In this document: positions 49,909-49,942 of the stretch, one piece after another
Layout of the letters: the number at the start of each line of letters is the position of its first letter
How positions within the stretch are numbered: the stretch's first letter is position 1
DNA from: Thermoplasmata archaeon
GTDB taxonomy: Archaea; Thermoplasmatota; Thermoplasmata; Thermoplasmatales; GCA-001856825
Reading direction: 5' to 3'
Length of the DNA stretch: 49,942 nucleotides
NCBI GenBank assembly: GCA_021816725.1
Contig: JAKAXD010000007.1
Location: 1 to 49,942 of the forward strand
Notes under the pieces: model-generated
What the model saw: only the letters and a program-made list of their open reading frames with translations
What the model was told of the DNA's origin: nothing
The model's database searches: none
Position numbers and translations under genes: made by a program

Positions 49909-49942
49909 GTTTTATTGATAGACAAGCATGGAATATGTTCTG

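Noticed and set aside
1..49942. CRISPR array, insertion sequence or integrated element
   Set aside because: No regularly spaced repeats, transposase, integrase or flanking attachment duplication seen; the tRNA-Leu has no copied 3' end nearby as far as I can read.

Overview
This window comes from a heterotrophic archaeon, most likely of the Thermoplasmata (Thermoplasmatales or a relative). The evidence is a bacterial-type DNA gyrase pair (gyrB-gyrA), a fibrillarin-like rRNA methyltransferase, a PAN-type proteasomal ATPase, an archaeal signal peptidase, Lrp/AsnC regulators, a small Cys-rich protein that I recall as the Ta0938 family, and promoters in which a TATA box is centred 23-28 nt upstream of the start codon, the signature of leaderless mRNAs. 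No species can be named from sequence reading alone.

Layout. 1-8.7 kb: gyrA (3' end cut by the window edge), gyrB, a SAM methyltransferase divergent from a hotdog thioesterase, an NCS1 nucleobase/allantoin-type permease, then the proteasomal ATPase (apparently with an N-terminal frameshift) coupled to fibrillarin. 8.7-26.7 kb: a catabolic island of omega-amino-acid aminotransferases and aldehyde dehydrogenases (gabT-gabD-like pair, beta-alanine aminotransferase plus methylmalonate-semialdehyde dehydrogenase, a GSA-type aminotransferase, a lysine-6-dehydrogenase-like enzyme and an aminoaldehyde dehydrogenase). It is interleaved with an oligopeptide ABC importer split into two operons (binding protein plus permeases on the minus strand, two ATPases on the plus strand) and flanked by two Lrp/AsnC regulators. 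26.7-36.5 kb: UbiA prenyltransferase, a small zinc-finger protein, a TIGR01777 epimerase, an MBL hydrolase, a three-gene proton-translocating transhydrogenase (pntA1-pntA2-pntB), a PuuE-type allantoinase-like deacetylase, homoserine dehydrogenase, a class I aminotransferase and OsmC. 36.5-46.6 kb: cupin, another aldehyde dehydrogenase, a cyclase-family hydrolase, an atypical SDR, an ABC-2 exporter, a NifX-like protein, a MetF-like protein, an APC amino-acid permease and an acidic unknown. 46.8-49.9 kb: tRNA-Leu(UAG), a heme-oxygenase-fold protein translationally coupled to the Cys-rich small protein, a GNAT acetyltransferase and a polyprenyl diphosphate synthase.

Together the genes describe a scavenger that imports peptides and amino acids, transaminates omega- and beta-amino acids, oxidises the resulting semialdehydes and balances NADH/NADPH with a membrane transhydrogenase. 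The least explained parts are the coupled heme-oxygenase-fold/Cys-rich gene pair (46,986-48,177), the out-of-frame start of the proteasomal ATPase, and several perfect or near-perfect inverted repeats in transporter and catabolic promoters.
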